In this document: positions 38,755 to 49,048 of the stretch, piece after piece
How the letters are laid out: every line of letters begins with the position of its first letter
Numbering within the stretch: the stretch's first letter is position 1
Origin: Linderina pennispora
Taxonomy: Eukaryota > Kickxellomycota > Kickxellomycetes > Kickxellales > Kickxellaceae
Length of the DNA: 64,000 nucleotides
Assembly: GCF_002104995.1 (NCBI RefSeq)
Contig: NW_024468254.1
Coordinates: 1 to 64,000 of the forward strand
Direction of reading: 5' to 3'
The notes under the pieces: generated by a model
The model's database searches: none
What the model saw: only the letters and a program-made list of their open reading frames with translations
Told to the model about the DNA's origin: nothing
Position numbers and translations under genes: made by a program

Positions 38755-41240
38755 TGCTTATGCCTGCACTTTTTTGGTAGGGGATGAGTCGACTAGTGAC
38801 GCGCGGAATGAAGTAATATAGAAGTAAGTCTTGTAGCAGCAGGAGGTTGAACTGAAGAAAAGATGGGCCCACGAAGAAAGTAAACTTCAGCGGCGCCCGG
38901 GTATAAATAAGACAAAGAAAGTAGCAGTGCTGGGATGGTGTGCTCGTGGGGAGAGCAAGTTGCGAACTCTAAACAGCTGGAAGAAGCTCGACTTTCTGAG
39001 AAGTGAGTAGGTTGAACCCCCGAATGACACTGGCCTGGTATAACAGTGTCTGTGTTTACCAGGATGGCCGGGAAGAGAATTAGAAATATGAGATGGTGTT
39101 TATCCCGAAATGGAAATAAGTTGAAAAACAGGGGAGATAGATAAAAGCTGCAGCAATGCTATTAAGCGCTGTGTTTGAAGAAAATAGGGATTGTGGAAAT
39201 AACAATATCGCTCTCGGGCGACAGGCAGATTAAACTGGCTCCGCAGATGATAAAAAGAAGGTGGAAATCGAGTCTGAACTACGAAGCGGGAAAAGGGTTG
39301 CTCGGGTCAAGGCAGCGAAGAACCAAGATAAAACTAAGTGCGAAATTAAGAGGGTATGTGAGCTGGTGGTTGGCCAGGCGTGTGATGGAAAAATAAATGA
39401 AGAAATGGTGGTAGGATGCAATGAAGAATGGAGCGAGCCAGGATGAAGGCAGATAATGAACGTATTTGTAATCGAAACGCCGTTTCCTCGTCGCCGAGAT
39501 GGCAGAATAAGCAGCTAGTGAGTGCCAGCTATGCAAGCAGAGTTGCGAGTCCAGTCCACTGCCTGAGAAAAGATGGATACGGCCAAGCAGTATTGTGTGG
39601 ACAGTATATGAGCTGGGTGCTAGTTTGAAATGGAAATTTTGCTCCCAGGGTAACTCAAAAAGGGGAATGATGGAACCCACACAAATATACGTTGGAAGAG
39701 AAGCGTGCTCTGCGTCGGTGCAGGTTGCAGGCTGTAAGGTAGGGCGCAAGATAGAGCTGGGAAAATGCGAATAGAATGCGAAAAAGGGAAGCGGTCAAGG
39801 GGAGTACGCGTGGAATTCAGCGAATCGCAATGGCTGGTGCAAGAGACGACGAAGGGGGAAAAGAACGTAATCCAGCGCCTCTCTTTTGGGGGATGAGATG
39901 TTGCCACCGCGTGTGAAAGTCTGAAGCCGGCAGAGGTTGAAATGCGGGTATGCGCGGGTGTCTTCGAGGAATTCGCTACGGTTTTATGCTACGCCGGCGC
40001 TTTTTCGATATGGCGCGGATCGTAGGGGCAAGGCACTATTGCGGGCCAAAAGGCTGTGTTTGCCACTGAGCGTGTCGTGTGCTTGCCGCGGCGAAGAAAA
40101 AAGCGAGAGAAAAACAGAGGATGGTAATTGCCGTAGATGCGAAAAAATAAAAGGGAAAAGGAGAGAGAGAAGTATACAAAGAGTCCTTCTGTAGTAAAAA
40201 GACGCAGCACCCGTTACCAAACGACAACGAACGCCGTGTCGCAATGATTGCAAATGTGGGCGAGCTGCAAATGTTGCTATGCGTATATTTTTAGGAGCTG
40301 TTGCCAAAACCGAATACGCTGCGTCAGCTATTGCGCGGGGGATATGTGTATGGCGACCTGGTGAGAAAAATAGATACAAGGAAGGGAAATGAGGGAGCGT
40401 AAGGCAGCGGATCAAGGTGAGCGGGGAGGCAATGTGGCTATTAGGTGCTGCTCCGCAAGGGAAATAAAACAAGAAAGAGAAAATCGTTCTGAGATACCGG
40501 AACAGGTCTTTATCAAGAAATCGCAACGCCTTGGAAACGGGCAAGTGCTACTTTTATACCGATCTAAAACCAAGTGCATATGAATATGCCGTTGGGAATT
40601 CCTTTAAGCAAAAAGGTTTGGCGGAAAAAATCTGCTGCAATACCGCCATACGCAGGTCAATGGACCATATAGCGGTACGCAAATATGAAGCTTAATGGCA
40701 GAGAAATGGTAAGATACCCTCCAGTTCTACCCCTCCCCTATTTTCAATTGGCAGAAAGCACTTTGTTCATGCTTAATTGAATAGCATGTCCCCCTTTTCC
40801 TTCAGCTAATTGTTATCGTTGGGTCTTTCGTGTCGGGATTCGCCTGGACGAATGGTCATTCTCCTCCCTCTCCTCCCTAAAACAACACTTGGACGACAAT
40901 AATATCGAAGCAAACCACGCTGGTAGGCTGCTCGGTCTGGCGATTCAGCATCATTGCAAACATCTGCCTCCCTCCCCAAAAGAATGTAGCGGGAGGATGC
41001 TGCCATCTCCACTTTTTTTATTTCTGGCCGGAAAATGGCACAACTGCTTTATGTCCCGCAAAACAACGATGAGGAAGGACACAAGTGTATTCGAAGCTAG
41101 ACAACGGTGGCGATGCTGAATTGATGCTGAAACGGAAAAATCAGGATAAGGGACCTCTGCTGGTCATGGTTCCTTTGCCATTCATAATCCTGCATCTGCT
41201 CCCTCCCTTCCAGATTGCGGGCGAATGTGAACCGTGGGTC

Positions 41241-41265
41241 TATTAGCAGAGGCCAATTGCTAATA
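41241..41265. repeat. Hairpin with 8-bp perfect arms
   Basis: TATTAGCA (41241-41248) pairs with TGCTAATA (41258-41265) around a 9-nt loop. No T-tract or gene end is nearby, so a protein-binding palindrome is as likely as an RNA structure. Confidence 0.7.
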
Positions 41266-41874
41266 CCACCTGGCGGTCACTCAGAACGTTGACTTTTCAT
41301 CATGGTGCACGGTTACCGGCGAAATTATTTTACAAAGGCGAAATGAGCATGTTGCGATATCACAAGAGTTGCATCAAAATGCGCCTTTATTTTTGTCATG
41401 AAATACACCGGCGCTTTATTCGCTGTCGTCAGTGCGCAGTAGCACATGGGATCATTGACCCAACCACCACTTGCATAGTCGAAATGTCGCTCGAGTTTCT
41501 CTTTCCCCTGTCGTTTTGTTGGCCATGAAATAAGAAAACAACAATTAATGACAAAGACGGACACATGCTATTGATAGCCCAAATGGCTATTCTAGTTGCC
41601 TGTGCAAACTGTAGCTATCATACTTTGTACAAGGCATTTGGCCCTAGATCCTCGACAGCATACTCCTACACATTACTCTTCTAGCAGCAATAGCATGGCC
41701 AAGGATCCAAGCAGGCATATTGCCGTGGCGCTGGTGGCTCTCCCCGCTTTCACAGCCTTTTGGGGAGAGAAAGCGAGTGGCCAGACAACAGAAGCATACC
41801 CCTGCGTGCCGTGCCAGCCACAATTTCTTGTGTCTGGCTGCGAACAAGCTAATACTGCGTTTTTCTACAAATAG

Positions 41875-42507
41875 GAAGAAAGGGGTTCTACTGTCCACTG
41901 CATCCATGTAACAGCACCAACTAGCGCGTCGATTCGTCGAAACGCTTGCCCTCTTCTCCCCGAGGCAACTAAGGACGGTGTAGTGAGTGGATATGGAGAG
42001 GGGTTTTGGCTGAAAGCACTACAAACTGGTGTGGCTGCCGTTGCCATATATCTCGTCATGCAATGGGGTATGCAAATACTGCTCTTACTCGCTATCCCTC
42101 CTGTTGTCGCAAAAGCCACCTCCGCACCATTACAGCTAGCCTGCATCCTTCCTGTTGTCGCAACGACATATGTGTGTAGCTCGTGTGCCTTATGGCTCCC
42201 CAAATATATGGTAGAACAATGGCGTTCATATCGGAGAAGAATGCGAGTTCAAGCTCTGTTTGACTTTAAGTCTGGACACCAGTACTCAGATTTCGGAAGT
42301 AGAACATTTGGTTGTAAATGCCGGTACCTCGTAAAAGGCTGTTCCTTTGGTACATATGTCTGTTCAAGGGTACAGCAAACCATTACCCTTGCGCGTTTGA
42401 AACGAATCCTATCTGCTCCTGTCAATAAACCTCTAATAAAGGAGCGACATGCATCGTTTCTATTTGCCAGACCAGAAGGTGGACTGGTTGTGAGGAATGA
42501 ATGCTAG
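41875..42507 (+). other. Open segment without an ATG start, possible exon or gene remnant
   Basis: The frame is open from just after a TAG at 41872 to the stop at 42505-42507. It has no ATG before the middle; a GTG at 41983 is the first start-like codon. The translation has a hydrophobic stretch (LKALQTGVAAVAIYLVMQWG), a second hydrophobic region and a Cys-containing basic C-terminal half (FGCKCRYLVKGCSFGTYVCS). A 14-bp direct repeat (tcctgttgtcgcaa at 42099-42112 and 42150-42163) encodes PVVA twice. It could be an exon of an unrecognised gene, a decayed gene or chance. Confidence 0.2.
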
Positions 42508-43048
42508 CGGTCTGGCGTTGATCGCGCATTGTACCTTGACACATCAGCCGACCACAAAAAGAATTACTTTTTCAGAAATCAGAAACAGCAGCAGGCGCTT
42601 GTCGGCAGAAACACAGAACTAGGTCGGCGTGGCTTTCATACAGGTGTGGCGCTATGGATGTCACGCTTGGGGTGAGTGGAGTGGTATAGGGATGTGCTTA
42701 TTGCCAAATTGGCATTGGCTCGTTAAACTGCTCATTAGTAAGCTTGCCGCAGTATAAATTACCACCACCTAGAGGAAGGGCATAGCGAGTGGGCTATGTC
42801 GGAGCGGCACCAGCGATTGGGTGCCGTTTGCTCTGCAGCCAGACGAACAACCGCCCCTGGCATCCGCCCAAACTTTGAAGCAAACGTACCACCATCGTCG
42901 AGTCGTAGCAAAAAACGAGCTGCGTAAATCAGAAACGAGCCGAATCGGAGTCGTTTTTTGAGCACCTACCTTGGCTCTACTACGCAGTTTCGCTCTTGTT
43001 CTCTGCGAATTTTATTTACCTTTTACATTTAATAAACAGTACTTTGAC

Positions 43049-44422
43049 ATGGACGTGGACGCACTGGGCAGAAGGCTGCGCAAGCAGTTCCCAGGGCGCG
43101 ACGGTGAGCTTGACCTGCTTCTATCACTGCTTGGAGAACCTGAGGATCCGTCCCCGCCAGGCATCTTTGTTTACGGACCGAGCGCAACGGGCAAGAGCAC
43201 GATCGTGCGAGAGCTGTTTGCACAGTATGACCCAGCAGGCCAGCAGTATGCGCTGGTCAACTGCGTGGAGTGTTTTACGTCGCGGCTACTGTTTGAGCGC
43301 GTGCTGAATGCATGGGCGGGCCATGTCCCGAACCGAGAGAACAAATATGCCAATGTGGCCAAAAGCGATACCTCGGTTGATTTTGTAGCCCATGCACGGA
43401 CTATGCTGAAAGGCAGGAGAGGAACACATTATATTGTGCTGGACCAGGCTGAGCGGCTGCGCGATCGCGGGCCGATGCTGCTGACGGTGCTGCTGCGGCT
43501 GTCGGAGCTGACAGGCGCGCAGGTCTCTGTGGTGATGATTTCAAATGTCGTGTGGGACAAGTTTCGGCCACGGCACGGCGGGGCGGTTGACCCGATACAG
43601 GTGTACTTTTCGTATTATACCAAGCAGCACGTCCTGGAGATCCTGGCCTCGGACTGTCCTGATGATGAGCCGCGCGAGTTCTTCTTGACATTCGTGGATG
43701 CAGTGTATGAAGTATTCCATCGGAATTGCGTCGATCTGAGCGAGCTGCGGCACCTAGTAGCCCTGCTGTATCCAAAGTTTGTGCAGCCGGTGTTTGAGGG
43801 CCAGGCAACACGGAACGAGTTTGCCCGGCTCTTCAAGCTCTGCCAGCCGTACTTTGTCGCGGCCACAGACAAGCTGTATCTACGAGAGATCTCAACTTCG
43901 GAATGGCAACGCAATTCCGTCAAGGCGTCAGCCAAGACAAACCCAGACGATATCACCAACTCCATATACGGCATGGCGGAGGTCGGCGACGGACTGGATC
44001 TGCCATACTACACAAAGTTCTTGCTGATCTCAGCGTACTTGGCGTCCTACAACCCATCGCGTCTGGATGTGCAGTTCTTTTCACGCGGCAAAGGAAACGC
44101 CAGCAAGCGGCGCAGACACAAGACAAGTGCAGACGACTCGCTGGGCAGCAGTAATCGACAGCAGTTGCTGGGACCAAAGTCATTTGGTATTGAGCGCATG
44201 CTGGCAATATTCTACAGCATCATCGCCGAGCCGGTTGACAGTTCTGTCGACGTGCAGACGCAGATGGCCTCGCTGATTACGTTGCGGCTGCTGACAAAGG
44301 TCTCGGCCGGCGATCGGCTTGACAGCATCAACTGCAAGTGCAACGTCAGCCTAGAGACGATCCGGGCCGTCGCTCGCAGTGTGAGGTTCGAGATCGATCG
44401 GTTCTTGCATGACTTTTCGTAG
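43049..44422 (+). CDS. ORC5: Origin recognition complex subunit 5
   Basis: This single-exon gene encodes 457 residues from MDVDALGRRLRKQFPGRD at 43049. An AAA+ domain follows, with Walker A YGPSATGKST at about residues 40-48, a Walker B-like HYIVLDQAERLRD near 127 and sensor-like VVMISNVVWDKFRP. The C-terminal ORC5 region includes YFSYYTKQHVLEIL, DLPYYTKFLLISAYLASYNP and FFSRGKGNASKRRRHK, where the conserved Asn-Pro-Arg-type motif and basic tail are seen. Orc5 is an ATP-binding subunit of the complex that marks replication origins and loads MCM. The length agrees with the family. An upstream in-frame extension to 42971 is leader sequence. Confidence 0.94.
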   Translation: MDVDALGRRLRKQFPGRDGELDLLLSLLGEPEDPSPPGIFVYGPSATGKSTIVRELFAQYDPAGQQYALVNCVECFTSRLLFERVLNAWAGHVPNRENKYANVAKSDTSVDFVAHARTMLKGRRGTHYIVLDQAERLRDRGPMLLTVLLRLSELTGAQVSVVMISNVVWDKFRPRHGGAVDPIQVYFSYYTKQHVLEILASDCPDDEPREFFLTFVDAVYEVFHRNCVDLSELRHLVALLYPKFVQPVFEGQATRNEFARLFKLCQPYFVAATDKLYLREISTSEWQRNSVKASAKTNPDDITNSIYGMAEVGDGLDLPYYTKFLLISAYLASYNPSRLDVQFFSRGKGNASKRRRHKTSADDSLGSSNRQQLLGPKSFGIERMLAIFYSIIAEPVDSSVDVQTQMASLITLRLLTKVSAGDRLDSINCKCNVSLETIRAVARSVRFEIDRFLHDFS

Positions 44423-44453
44423 CGTGGGTTTAATGAAACATCGAGCAGCAGGC

Positions 44454-44459
44454 TTTATT
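44454..44459 (-). terminator. Poly(A) signal AATAAA of RPB5
   Basis: The minus-strand AATAAA lies 17 bp after the RPB5 stop, within the 53-bp spacer to the convergent ORC5 gene. Confidence 0.5.
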
Positions 44460-44475
44460 TATCCAACATCCAGTT

Positions 44476-45199
44476 TTACATGCAGAGACGGTAGGTGACA
44501 TAGCGGCCAGCAGTCTCCGAAGCACGGATGATCTGGACGACCTGGCCACGCGTGAGACCGTAGTATCTGGCAACGGGGTCATCGTTGCTAATGCGCGGCA
44601 GCTGGGTCTCCTTCAGGCGATAGCGCTTCAAAATGCCCTTCTTCTCCTCATCGCTCAAGACCTTGTGCTGCGGCACAAGCTCGTGCTCAGTAATGTTGAC
44701 CAGCAGGTTGGCCTCATCGAAGGCCTCCATGCGGTACTTTCCAGTGACCTGCGACATCAGCTTGTTGGCTGAGGGCGTCAGCGACTTGCGGAAGATCACA
44801 ATGCCGCGCGTCACAGACTCGTTAGCCATCTTGTTGATGTACTGCTTGATCGGCTTGATGCCTACCGACTTGTCCTCCGGGAAGAACAGGAACATCTGGC
44901 TCGCGGGGTCGTCGCGCTTCTGCACAACAAACGTTAGCCGGTTACGATCCACTTTTCCAGCCGGCGCAAACTCTGAGCGGAACGACTCCAGATCACGGTC
45001 AATATCGCGGTGTGAGACCAGGTAGCCCTAGAAATTGGTATACAGACATGAGCAATAAGTATCGCAAGCACCCAGTGCAGGTTGCGCTGTCGGCCCATTC
45101 AGCGCTGTTCTCCTTGCTACTTACACGAGCAGAGCACATTTGGTGCACAGTACGGTAGACCCTCCACAGACGGGTGATTTCGCGCGCGTCAACGTCCAT
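44476..45199 (-). CDS. RPB5: RNA polymerase I/II/III shared subunit Rpb5 (RPABC1)
   Basis: Two exons (45125-45199 and 44476-45027) encode 208 residues. The 97-bp intron runs GTAAGT..TTCTAG in phase 0. Exon 1 gives MDVDAREITRLWRVYRTVHQ plus MCSAR. Exon 2 continues GYLVSHRDIDRDLESFRSEF. This is the eukaryote-specific jaw domain. The C-terminal assembly domain, shared with archaeal subunit H, is intact: ELVPQHKVLSDEEKKGILKR and KETQLPRISNDDPVARYYGL and the ending GRYVTYRLCM. The subunit is part of all three nuclear RNA polymerases. Its ATG is 253 bp from that of SF3B3 on the other strand. Confidence 0.96.
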
Positions 45200-45452
45200 G
45201 GCCTCGAATTTTGTGTATGTAGAAAAAGTGAAAACAGCAAGGGCAATCGAGCTTGACCAAGAGGAGAAAAAAAAAAAAGTTCAGCTCGCACCTCGCAAAA
45301 AGTGTAGGAAAGACCATTGCGACTCATTCGTAAATTTTTCTCGGTCGGCTCGCGCGAATCAGCTCAGTCAACTACGTGAGCGAGGCGCTCTTGCGCGTTT
45401 TATACCTGTCTTTTGCCTTCACCCATTTTCAGGAGCGCTATTTTCACAACAA
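45200..45452. promoter_or_regulatory. Bidirectional promoter between RPB5 and the SF3B3 gene
   Basis: The two start codons are separated by 253 bp. The interval contains an A12 run near 45267-45279. Both products are essential transcription and splicing factors, so shared control is plausible though unproven. Confidence 0.5.
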
Positions 45453-48400
45453 ATGTTCTTATATAACCTCTCTCTGCAGGCGCCAACGACAATCAGCGCT
45501 GCGATTCTGGGCCATTTCATGGGCACCAAGCAGCAGGAGGTAGTGGTAGCGCGGCAGCAACGGCTGGAGCTGTGGAAGGCGGACACGAACACAGGCAAGC
45601 TGTCGGTGATATACTCGGAGGACCTGTTCTGCCGTATCCGCAGCATTGCGCCATTCCGACTGACCGGCAGCACTAAGGACTATGTTGTGCTCGGCTCCGA
45701 CACAGGAGCAGCGGCTGTACTCGAGTTTGACACTAAGGAGAACAGGTTTAAGACGCTCCAGTATCACGAATATGGACGCACCGGGCTCCGGCGGATTATA
45801 CCGGGCCAGTATGTTGCCAGCGACCCGCGCGGGCGAGCAGTCATGGTGGGCAGTGTTGAGCGTGCCAGGCTCGTGTACATTATCAGCCGTGATACAGAAG
45901 GCAATGTGATGATGGGATCGCCGCTTGAGGCCAACAAGGCCCAGTCAATCTGCTTTGACATTGTCGGCGTTGATGTTGGCTACGAGAACCCGGTGTTTGC
46001 GACAATAGAGACCAACTACGGCGACACCGACCACGATCCGGATGCAGAGGCAGAGAAGCTCTTGGTGTACTATGAGCTTGATCTTGGGCTGAACCATGTT
46101 GTGCGCAAGTGGAGCACACCGATCAGCAAGACAGCCAACAAGCTGATTGCGCTGCCAGGCAGTAGCGACGGGCCATCTGGTGTGCTGGTGTGCTCCGAAG
46201 GGTTCATTGAATACAAGCACAACCTGGAGGCGGCTCGGGAACACCGGGTGCCGATTCCACGGCGAGTCAACCCGCTTGAGGACACGGGCCGCGGGCTAAT
46301 GATTGTGGCTAGCGCTGTGCACCGCACTAAAACGGCGTTCTTCATTCTGGCGCAGAGCGAGGACGGCGATCTGTACAAGATTACGGTTGACTTCGCCGAG
46401 GATGCTGTCGAGCGGCTGACGATAAAGTACTTTGACACGATCCCAAGGTGTGCTAGCATTGGGATCCTGCGCGCTGGGTTTCTGTTTGCGGCGTCAGAGA
46501 GCGGCAGCCACCAGCTGTACCAGTTTGAGAACCTGGGCGATGAGGTCGACATGGTTGAGTACACGAGTACTGAGGAGAACGACGAGCTGGTATACTTCCA
46601 GCCGCATGAGATGGCCAGCCTGGCCATGGTCGATGAGATCGACAGCCTGTGCCCGATGCTCAAGAGCAAGGTGCTGAATCTGACAGGTGAACAGATGCCG
46701 CAGATCTACTCGCTGTGCGGGCAAGGAGCGCGCTCATCGCTGAAGGTAGTGCGTCACGGGCTCGAAGTGGCAGAGTTGGCAGTCTCAGAGCTCCCGGGTA
46801 ATCCGCAGGCCGTGTGGACGGTCCGGCGCAACATCAATGACGAGCATGACGAGTACATTGTGGTGAGCTTCTTGGACGCTACGCTGGTGCTGTCGGTAGG
46901 GGAGGAAGTCGAGGAAGTCACCGATTCAGGATTCCTTACATCATCACCAACCCTGTGTCTGCACCGACTCGATGGTGGAGCACTGCTACAGGTTACGCCA
47001 CGGGCCGTGCGCCACATCCTTCCTGATGGGCGGGTAAACGAATGGCAGCCGCCACAGAACCGCGAGATTTCAAGCAGCGCAGCAAACTCACGGCAGGTTG
47101 TTGTAACGCTGGCTCGTTCCGGCGGCCAGGCGATATACTTTGAGCTCGATTTGCAGACTGGCACGCTGCGCGAGTACGACGAGCGACTGGCTATCGGCAG
47201 CGATGCGACGTGTTTGGCGCTGTCACCTGTTGCTGAGGGCCAGCGGAATGCGTCGTTCCTGGCGGTTGGGTGCGAGGACGACACAGTGAGGATCTTTTCG
47301 CTTGATCCACAGCGCTGTCTCGAGCCACTGAGCATGCAGGCGGTTGCTGAGTGTGCGCAGTCTGTGGCCATCGTCAGCCAGATGGAGACACTGACACTGT
47401 ATGTGGGGCTGCGCAACGGCCTGCAGATGCGGGCGTCTATTGACGATGTATCGGGCGAAATTGAGGATTCGCGGATGCAGTTCCTGGGCAGCCAGGCAGT
47501 GCAGCTGTGCACAATAAAGGTGCGTGGTGAGGAGGCAGTTGTGGCGCTTTCGACAGCGCCATGGATCAGCCACGTGCACCAAGGAAGGCTACGCACTACC
47601 CCGCTGTCGTATGATGCACTGACATATGCGTCATCGTTCAGCTCAGATCAGTGTCCTGAGGGGATCGTCGCTGTGGTCGAGAACACTCTGCGGATCCTGA
47701 CACTGGATCGGCTCGATTCCGTGCTGAACCAAGCGACGATTGGGCTGACGTATACGCCACGCGACTTTATCCTGAACGACGCGTCGAAGCACTTTGTGAT
47801 CATCGAGGCAGAGCATGGGCACTACTCGGCGACCCAGTTCAGGCAGGAGCTGCTTGCTCGTGGTGTTGTGGATAGTGAAGAGGAGGCGGAAAGCGCGGTC
47901 TTGCCGCCGGAGCAGTTTGGTCTGGTCAGATCCAGATCAGGCATGTGGGCGTCGCTGATTCGGGTTCTGAATCCATTCGACGGCGAGAGCACGCAGATCA
48001 TCGAGCTCACAGACAACCAGGTAGCGGTATCGATGGCCACAGTGACATTTGCGAGCCATCCTGACGAAAAGTTCGTGGCAGTTGGCTGTGCGCGCAACAT
48101 GACGTTGAAGCCGCGTGCGTGCAGCGATGCGTCGATTCGCATCTACCGGTGGATCAACGAAGGTACGCAGCTGGAGCTTTTGCACGCAACTGTCGTTGAT
48201 GAGATCCCGCAGGCGCTGGCAGCGTTCAATGGCATGCTGGTGGTGGGGCTTGGCCGCGTGCTGCGTCTGTATGATCTCGGGATCAAGCGGCTGCTGAAGA
48301 AGGCGCAGAGCGTGGTCGCCCCGCGGCTGGTTAGCGTGATCCGTCCGCACCCGTCCGAGCCCTCGCAGCTGTTTATTGGCGACGTGCAGGAGTCGGTGCA

Positions 48401-49028
48401 GCTTGTGACGTTTAATCAGAACACGCACAATTTCCATGTCATCCTCGATGACACCTTGCCACGGTACATTACGTGCATGCATGCTCTGGGCGACGGAGAC
48501 ACGGTGGTTGCTGGCGACAAGTTTGGCAATTTGTTTGGTGTGCGTGCACCCGAATCCGTGTCAAGGTCGCTGCAGACGGATCCGACGGGCAATCGTCTGA
48601 TCTACGAGAAGCCAAGGCTGGGTGGAGCGGCAAACCGGTGGAGCTCCGTTGTCGAGTACCACACTGGCGACATCATTACATCCATTGAGACGTGTGCATT
48701 GGCGGCTGGCGGGCGGGAGGTGATTCTGTATACGACTTTGCTTGGGTCTGTGCAGGTGGCTGTGCCGTTTGTCAGTCAGAGCGACGTGACGCTGTTCCAG
48801 AAGCTGGAGCAGCTGATGCGCGAGCGAGCGCCGCCAATCTCGGGCCGGGACCACCAGTCGTACCGGTCTGCAGTCGTGCCTGTGCGGTGTGTGGTGGACG
48901 GCGATCTCTGCGAGCGGTACTTTACACTGGATCACGAGACGCGCGAGGCGATCTCTGATGAGCTTGATCGCACGCAGCAGGATATCTGCAAGAAAATCGA
49001 AGATATGAGATCTCTATTTGCGTTTTAG
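45453..49028 (+). CDS. RSE1: U2 snRNP splicing factor SF3B3 / Rse1
   Basis: This single-exon gene encodes 1,191 residues from MFLYNLSLQAP at 45453. The N-terminal WD-like beta-propeller repeats match SF3B3 closely: GTKQQEVVVARQQRLELWK, RLTGSTKDYVVLGSDTGAA, RRIIPGQYVASDPRGRAV, FDIVGVDVGYENPVFATIE, YELDLGLNHVVRKWS and GSSDGPSGVLVCSEGFIEY. The C-terminal CPSF_A domain ends with the diagnostic DGDLCERYFTLDHETREAIS and KKIEDMRSLFAF. The protein is part of the SF3b complex that holds U2 snRNP at the branch point. Length and order fit SF3B3 rather than DDB1 or CPSF1. The open frame begins at 45174, but that stretch overlaps the opposite gene and is leader. Confidence 0.96.
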   Translation: MFLYNLSLQAPTTISAAILGHFMGTKQQEVVVARQQRLELWKADTNTGKLSVIYSEDLFCRIRSIAPFRLTGSTKDYVVLGSDTGAAAVLEFDTKENRFKTLQYHEYGRTGLRRIIPGQYVASDPRGRAVMVGSVERARLVYIISRDTEGNVMMGSPLEANKAQSICFDIVGVDVGYENPVFATIETNYGDTDHDPDAEAEKLLVYYELDLGLNHVVRKWSTPISKTANKLIALPGSSDGPSGVLVCSEGFIEYKHNLEAAREHRVPIPRRVNPLEDTGRGLMIVASAVHRTKTAFFILAQSEDGDLYKITVDFAEDAVERLTIKYFDTIPRCASIGILRAGFLFAASESGSHQLYQFENLGDEVDMVEYTSTEENDELVYFQPHEMASLAMVDEIDSLCPMLKSKVLNLTGEQMPQIYSLCGQGARSSLKVVRHGLEVAELAVSELPGNPQAVWTVRRNINDEHDEYIVVSFLDATLVLSVGEEVEEVTDSGFLTSSPTLCLHRLDGGALLQVTPRAVRHILPDGRVNEWQPPQNREISSSAANSRQVVVTLARSGGQAIYFELDLQTGTLREYDERLAIGSDATCLALSPVAEGQRNASFLAVGCEDDTVRIFSLDPQRCLEPLSMQAVAECAQSVAIVSQMETLTLYVGLRNGLQMRASIDDVSGEIEDSRMQFLGSQAVQLCTIKVRGEEAVVALSTAPWISHVHQGRLRTTPLSYDALTYASSFSSDQCPEGIVAVVENTLRILTLDRLDSVLNQATIGLTYTPRDFILNDASKHFVIIEAEHGHYSATQFRQELLARGVVDSEEEAESAVLPPEQFGLVRSRSGMWASLIRVLNPFDGESTQIIELTDNQVAVSMATVTFASHPDEKFVAVGCARNMTLKPRACSDASIRIYRWINEGTQLELLHATVVDEIPQALAAFNGMLVVGLGRVLRLYDLGIKRLLKKAQSVVAPRLVSVIRPHPSEPSQLFIGDVQESVQLVTFNQNTHNFHVILDDTLPRYITCMHALGDGDTVVAGDKFGNLFGVRAPESVSRSLQTDPTGNRLIYEKPRLGGAANRWSSVVEYHTGDIITSIETCALAAGGREVILYTTLLGSVQVAVPFVSQSDVTLFQKLEQLMRERAPPISGRDHQSYRSAVVPVRCVVDGDLCERYFTLDHETREAISDELDRTQQDICKKIEDMRSLFAF

Positions 49029-49029
49029 G

Positions 49030-49035
49030 AATAAA
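49030..49035 (+). terminator. Poly(A) signal AATAAA of the SF3B3 gene
   Basis: AATAAA begins 2 bp after the SF3B3 stop codon, inside the 20-bp spacer to the convergent uL22m gene. The cleavage site is therefore expected inside the opposite coding region. Confidence 0.45.
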
Positions 49036-49048
49036 AAGGTGCTATTCT

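Larger units (their letters stand above)
38755..43048. other. 4.3 kb region without a secure gene, upstream of both the DUF3020 gene and ORC5
   Basis: This is the largest gap in the window. From about 38.8 to 40.5 kb the plus strand is strongly purine-rich, meaning pyrimidine-rich in the direction of the DUF3020 gene, as in long fungal 5' leaders. Open frames there translate to Phe/Leu/Ser-rich or Arg/Lys-rich sequence without domain character. A hairpin with 8-bp arms (TATTAGCA/TGCTAATA) lies at 41241-41265. One longer open segment at 41875-42507 is listed separately. Confidence 0.6.

Noticed and set aside
39279-40544. Minus-strand open frames of 156 and 186 codons in the gene desert
   Set aside because: Composition is Phe/Leu/Ser-rich as expected from a pyrimidine-rich leader. 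No domain, and no typical start context.
41596-41874. 92-codon plus-strand frame before the ATG-less open segment
   Set aside because: It ends immediately before that segment in another frame, has no good splice donor near its end, and resembles random sequence.
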